From the NCBI GenBank assembly GCA_005779435.1, contig SXJH01000195.1:1-6889 (forward strand): 6,889 bases of DNA, written 5' to 3'. The notes below the pieces were generated by a model. It did not search any database. It was given only the letters and a program-made list of their open reading frames with translations, and was not told where the DNA came from. This stretch comes from Nitrosomonas sp. (GTDB lineage: Bacteria; Pseudomonadota; Gammaproteobacteria; Burkholderiales; Nitrosomonadaceae). Shown here piece by piece: positions 5,696 to 6,889 of the stretch. A program made the position numbers and the translations under genes. Numbering within the stretch: position 1 is the stretch's first letter; every line of letters begins with the position of its first letter.

Positions 5696-6889
5696 ATGAC
5701 CAAACAAACGCAAGAAGCTTATATCGTGGCCGCTGCCAGGACGCCGGTCGGCAAAGCCCCGCGCGGCATGTTCAGAAGTGTGCGCCCAGACGATATGCTG
5801 GTGCATGTCATACAAGCAGTGATGAAACAATGCGAAGGACTCGATCCGGCAGCCATCGACGACGTCATCGTCGGTTGCGCCATGCCCGAGGCGGAACAGG
5901 GCATCAACGTGGCGCGCGTGGCGCTGCTGCTGGCGGGTTTGCCCAATAGCGTCGCCGGTATGACGGTCAATCGTTTTTGCGCTTCCGGCTTGCAATCGGT
6001 CGCCTTGGCTGCGGATCGCATTCGCCTGGGGGAAGCCGATGTGATGATCGCGGGCGGTACCGAAAGCATGAGTTTGGTGCCGATGATGGGTAACAAAGTG
6101 GCGATGAATCCGGCCATGTTCCAGCGCGAGGAAAATGTTGCGATTGCTTACGGCATGGGCATGACCGCCGAGAAAGTCGCCGAGCAATGGAAAGTGTCGC
6201 GCGAAGCGCAGGATGAATTCGCGTTGGCCAGTCATCAGCGTGCGTTGAAAGCCATCGAGGGCGGAGAATTCAAACATGAAATCGCACCGTATACCGTCGA
6301 CGAGAAGCGCCCCGATTTGGCTGCACACCAAGTGAACGAACAAATCGCCGTCAAAGATACCGACGAAGGCCCGCGTGCCGATACCAATGCGGAAGCGCTG
6401 GCCAAGCTCAAACCGGTATTTGCCGCCAAAGGTTCGGTGACTGCGGGCAATAGCTCGCAAATGTCCGATGGTGCCGGTGCGGTGGTGTTGATGAGCGAAG
6501 CGGCGATGCGGCGTTTCAATCTTTCGCCGCTCGGGCGCTTCGTCGGATTCTCGGTTGCCGGTGTGCCGCCTGAAATCATGGGTGTTGGGCCGATCAAAGC
6601 GATTCCGAAGGTGCTGGCGCAAACCGGTATCAAACAGGACGATCTGGACTGGATTGAATTGAACGAGGCGTTTGCAGCGCAAAGCCTGGCAGTAATCAAC
6701 GATCTGGGACTGGATCGAGCCAAGGTCAATCCGCTGGGCGGTGCAATCGCTTTGGGTCATCCGCTGGGTGCAACGGGTTCGATCCGCGTTGCGACGCTGC
6801 TGCATGGGTTGCGCCGCCATCACAAAAAATACGGTATGGTGACGATGTGTATCGGCAGCGGCATGGGTGCGGCGGGTATTTTCGAAGCA
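5696..6889 (+). CDS. fadA: Acetyl-CoA C-acyltransferase (thiolase), nearly complete, stop outside window
   Basis: Thiolytic cleavage of 3-ketoacyl-CoA to acetyl-CoA and a shortened acyl-CoA, the last step of beta-oxidation, in the cytoplasm. The frame runs 398 codons from the ATG to the window end, reaching GMGAAGIFEA, where this family usually terminates within a few residues of a total near 400. Seen: N-terminal YIVAAARTPVGKAPRG; nucleophilic C95 in NRFCASG; GGTESMS; NEAFA (323-327); H355 in ALGHPLGATG; and second catalytic Cys C385 in CIGSGMGAAG. All catalytic residues are present. GGAGA at 5686-5690, five bases before the ATG, is a good ribosome-binding site. The 13-base gap after the fadN-like stop implies co-transcription and a functional complex or channelling pair. 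Biosynthetic acetoacetyl-CoA thiolases share these motifs, but the neighbour argues for degradation. The symbol fadA is by family and context. Confidence 0.95.
   Translation, partial: MTKQTQEAYIVAAARTPVGKAPRGMFRSVRPDDMLVHVIQAVMKQCEGLDPAAIDDVIVGCAMPEAEQGINVARVALLLAGLPNSVAGMTVNRFCASGLQSVALAADRIRLGEADVMIAGGTESMSLVPMMGNKVAMNPAMFQREENVAIAYGMGMTAEKVAEQWKVSREAQDEFALASHQRALKAIEGGEFKHEIAPYTVDEKRPDLAAHQVNEQIAVKDTDEGPRADTNAEALAKLKPVFAAKGSVTAGNSSQMSDGAGAVVLMSEAAMRRFNLSPLGRFVGFSVAGVPPEIMGVGPIKAIPKVLAQTGIKQDDLDWIELNEAFAAQSLAVINDLGLDRAKVNPLGGAIALGHPLGATGSIRVATLLHGLRRHHKKYGMVTMCIGSGMGAAGIFEA

Noticed and set aside
5672..6823. Long open frame on the minus strand, 383 codons
   Set aside because: It is antisense to the thiolase, which carries all catalytic motifs. 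The His/Arg/Phe-rich translation is typical of a shadow frame.

Overview
The window looks like ordinary chromosome from a proteobacterium, most likely a betaproteobacterium. This rests on the gluconeogenic PEP synthase, a dehydrogenase-first beta-oxidation fusion protein followed by a thiolase, an orphan GGDEF protein and short REP-like hairpin repeats. Base composition is moderately GC-rich throughout and no gene stands out as compositionally foreign. The genus cannot be fixed from the sequence alone. There is no rRNA, tRNA, CRISPR array, integrase, transposase or prophage gene.

Layout. (1) 1-1197, minus strand: the N-terminal half of phosphoenolpyruvate synthase (ppsA), cut by the window edge just before the phospho-histidine segment. 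(2) 1198-1454: a divergent intergenic region with an extended -10 promoter for ppsA, a sequence resembling a Cra/FruR operator, and a solo REP-like hairpin. (3) 1455-1799: a small single-domain cupin. (4) 1800-1924: nearly filled by an inverted pair of REP hairpins (BIME-like). (5) 1925-2278: a small thioredoxin-fold protein of the ArsC/Spx/YffB family. (6) 2318-2854, minus strand and convergent with it: a stand-alone GGDEF protein whose catalytic signature is degenerate but whose c-di-GMP inhibitory-site motif is intact. (7) 2855-3153: a non-coding leader with a PsrA-like palindrome and an imperfect stem-loop. (8) 3154-5682 and 5696-6889: a fadN-like 3-hydroxyacyl-CoA dehydrogenase/enoyl-CoA hydratase and a fadA-type thiolase, 13 bases apart and surely one operon.

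How the genes fit together. The fadN-like protein and the thiolase supply hydration, oxidation and thiolysis of beta-oxidation, giving acetyl-CoA. PEP synthase makes PEP from pyruvate, the gluconeogenic direction needed when growing on acids. The two are far apart and on opposite strands, so any link is metabolic rather than operonic. The cupin and ArsC-like genes point the same way and may be co-transcribed through the REP pair, but no shared function can be read from the sequence.

I found no convincing new multi-gene system. The points most worth a second look are the GGDEF protein that looks like a c-di-GMP receptor rather than a synthase, the REP pair with compensated stem changes and its deletion-like relative on the other side of the cupin gene, and an extra segment of about 50 residues in the hydratase domain of the fadN-like protein.
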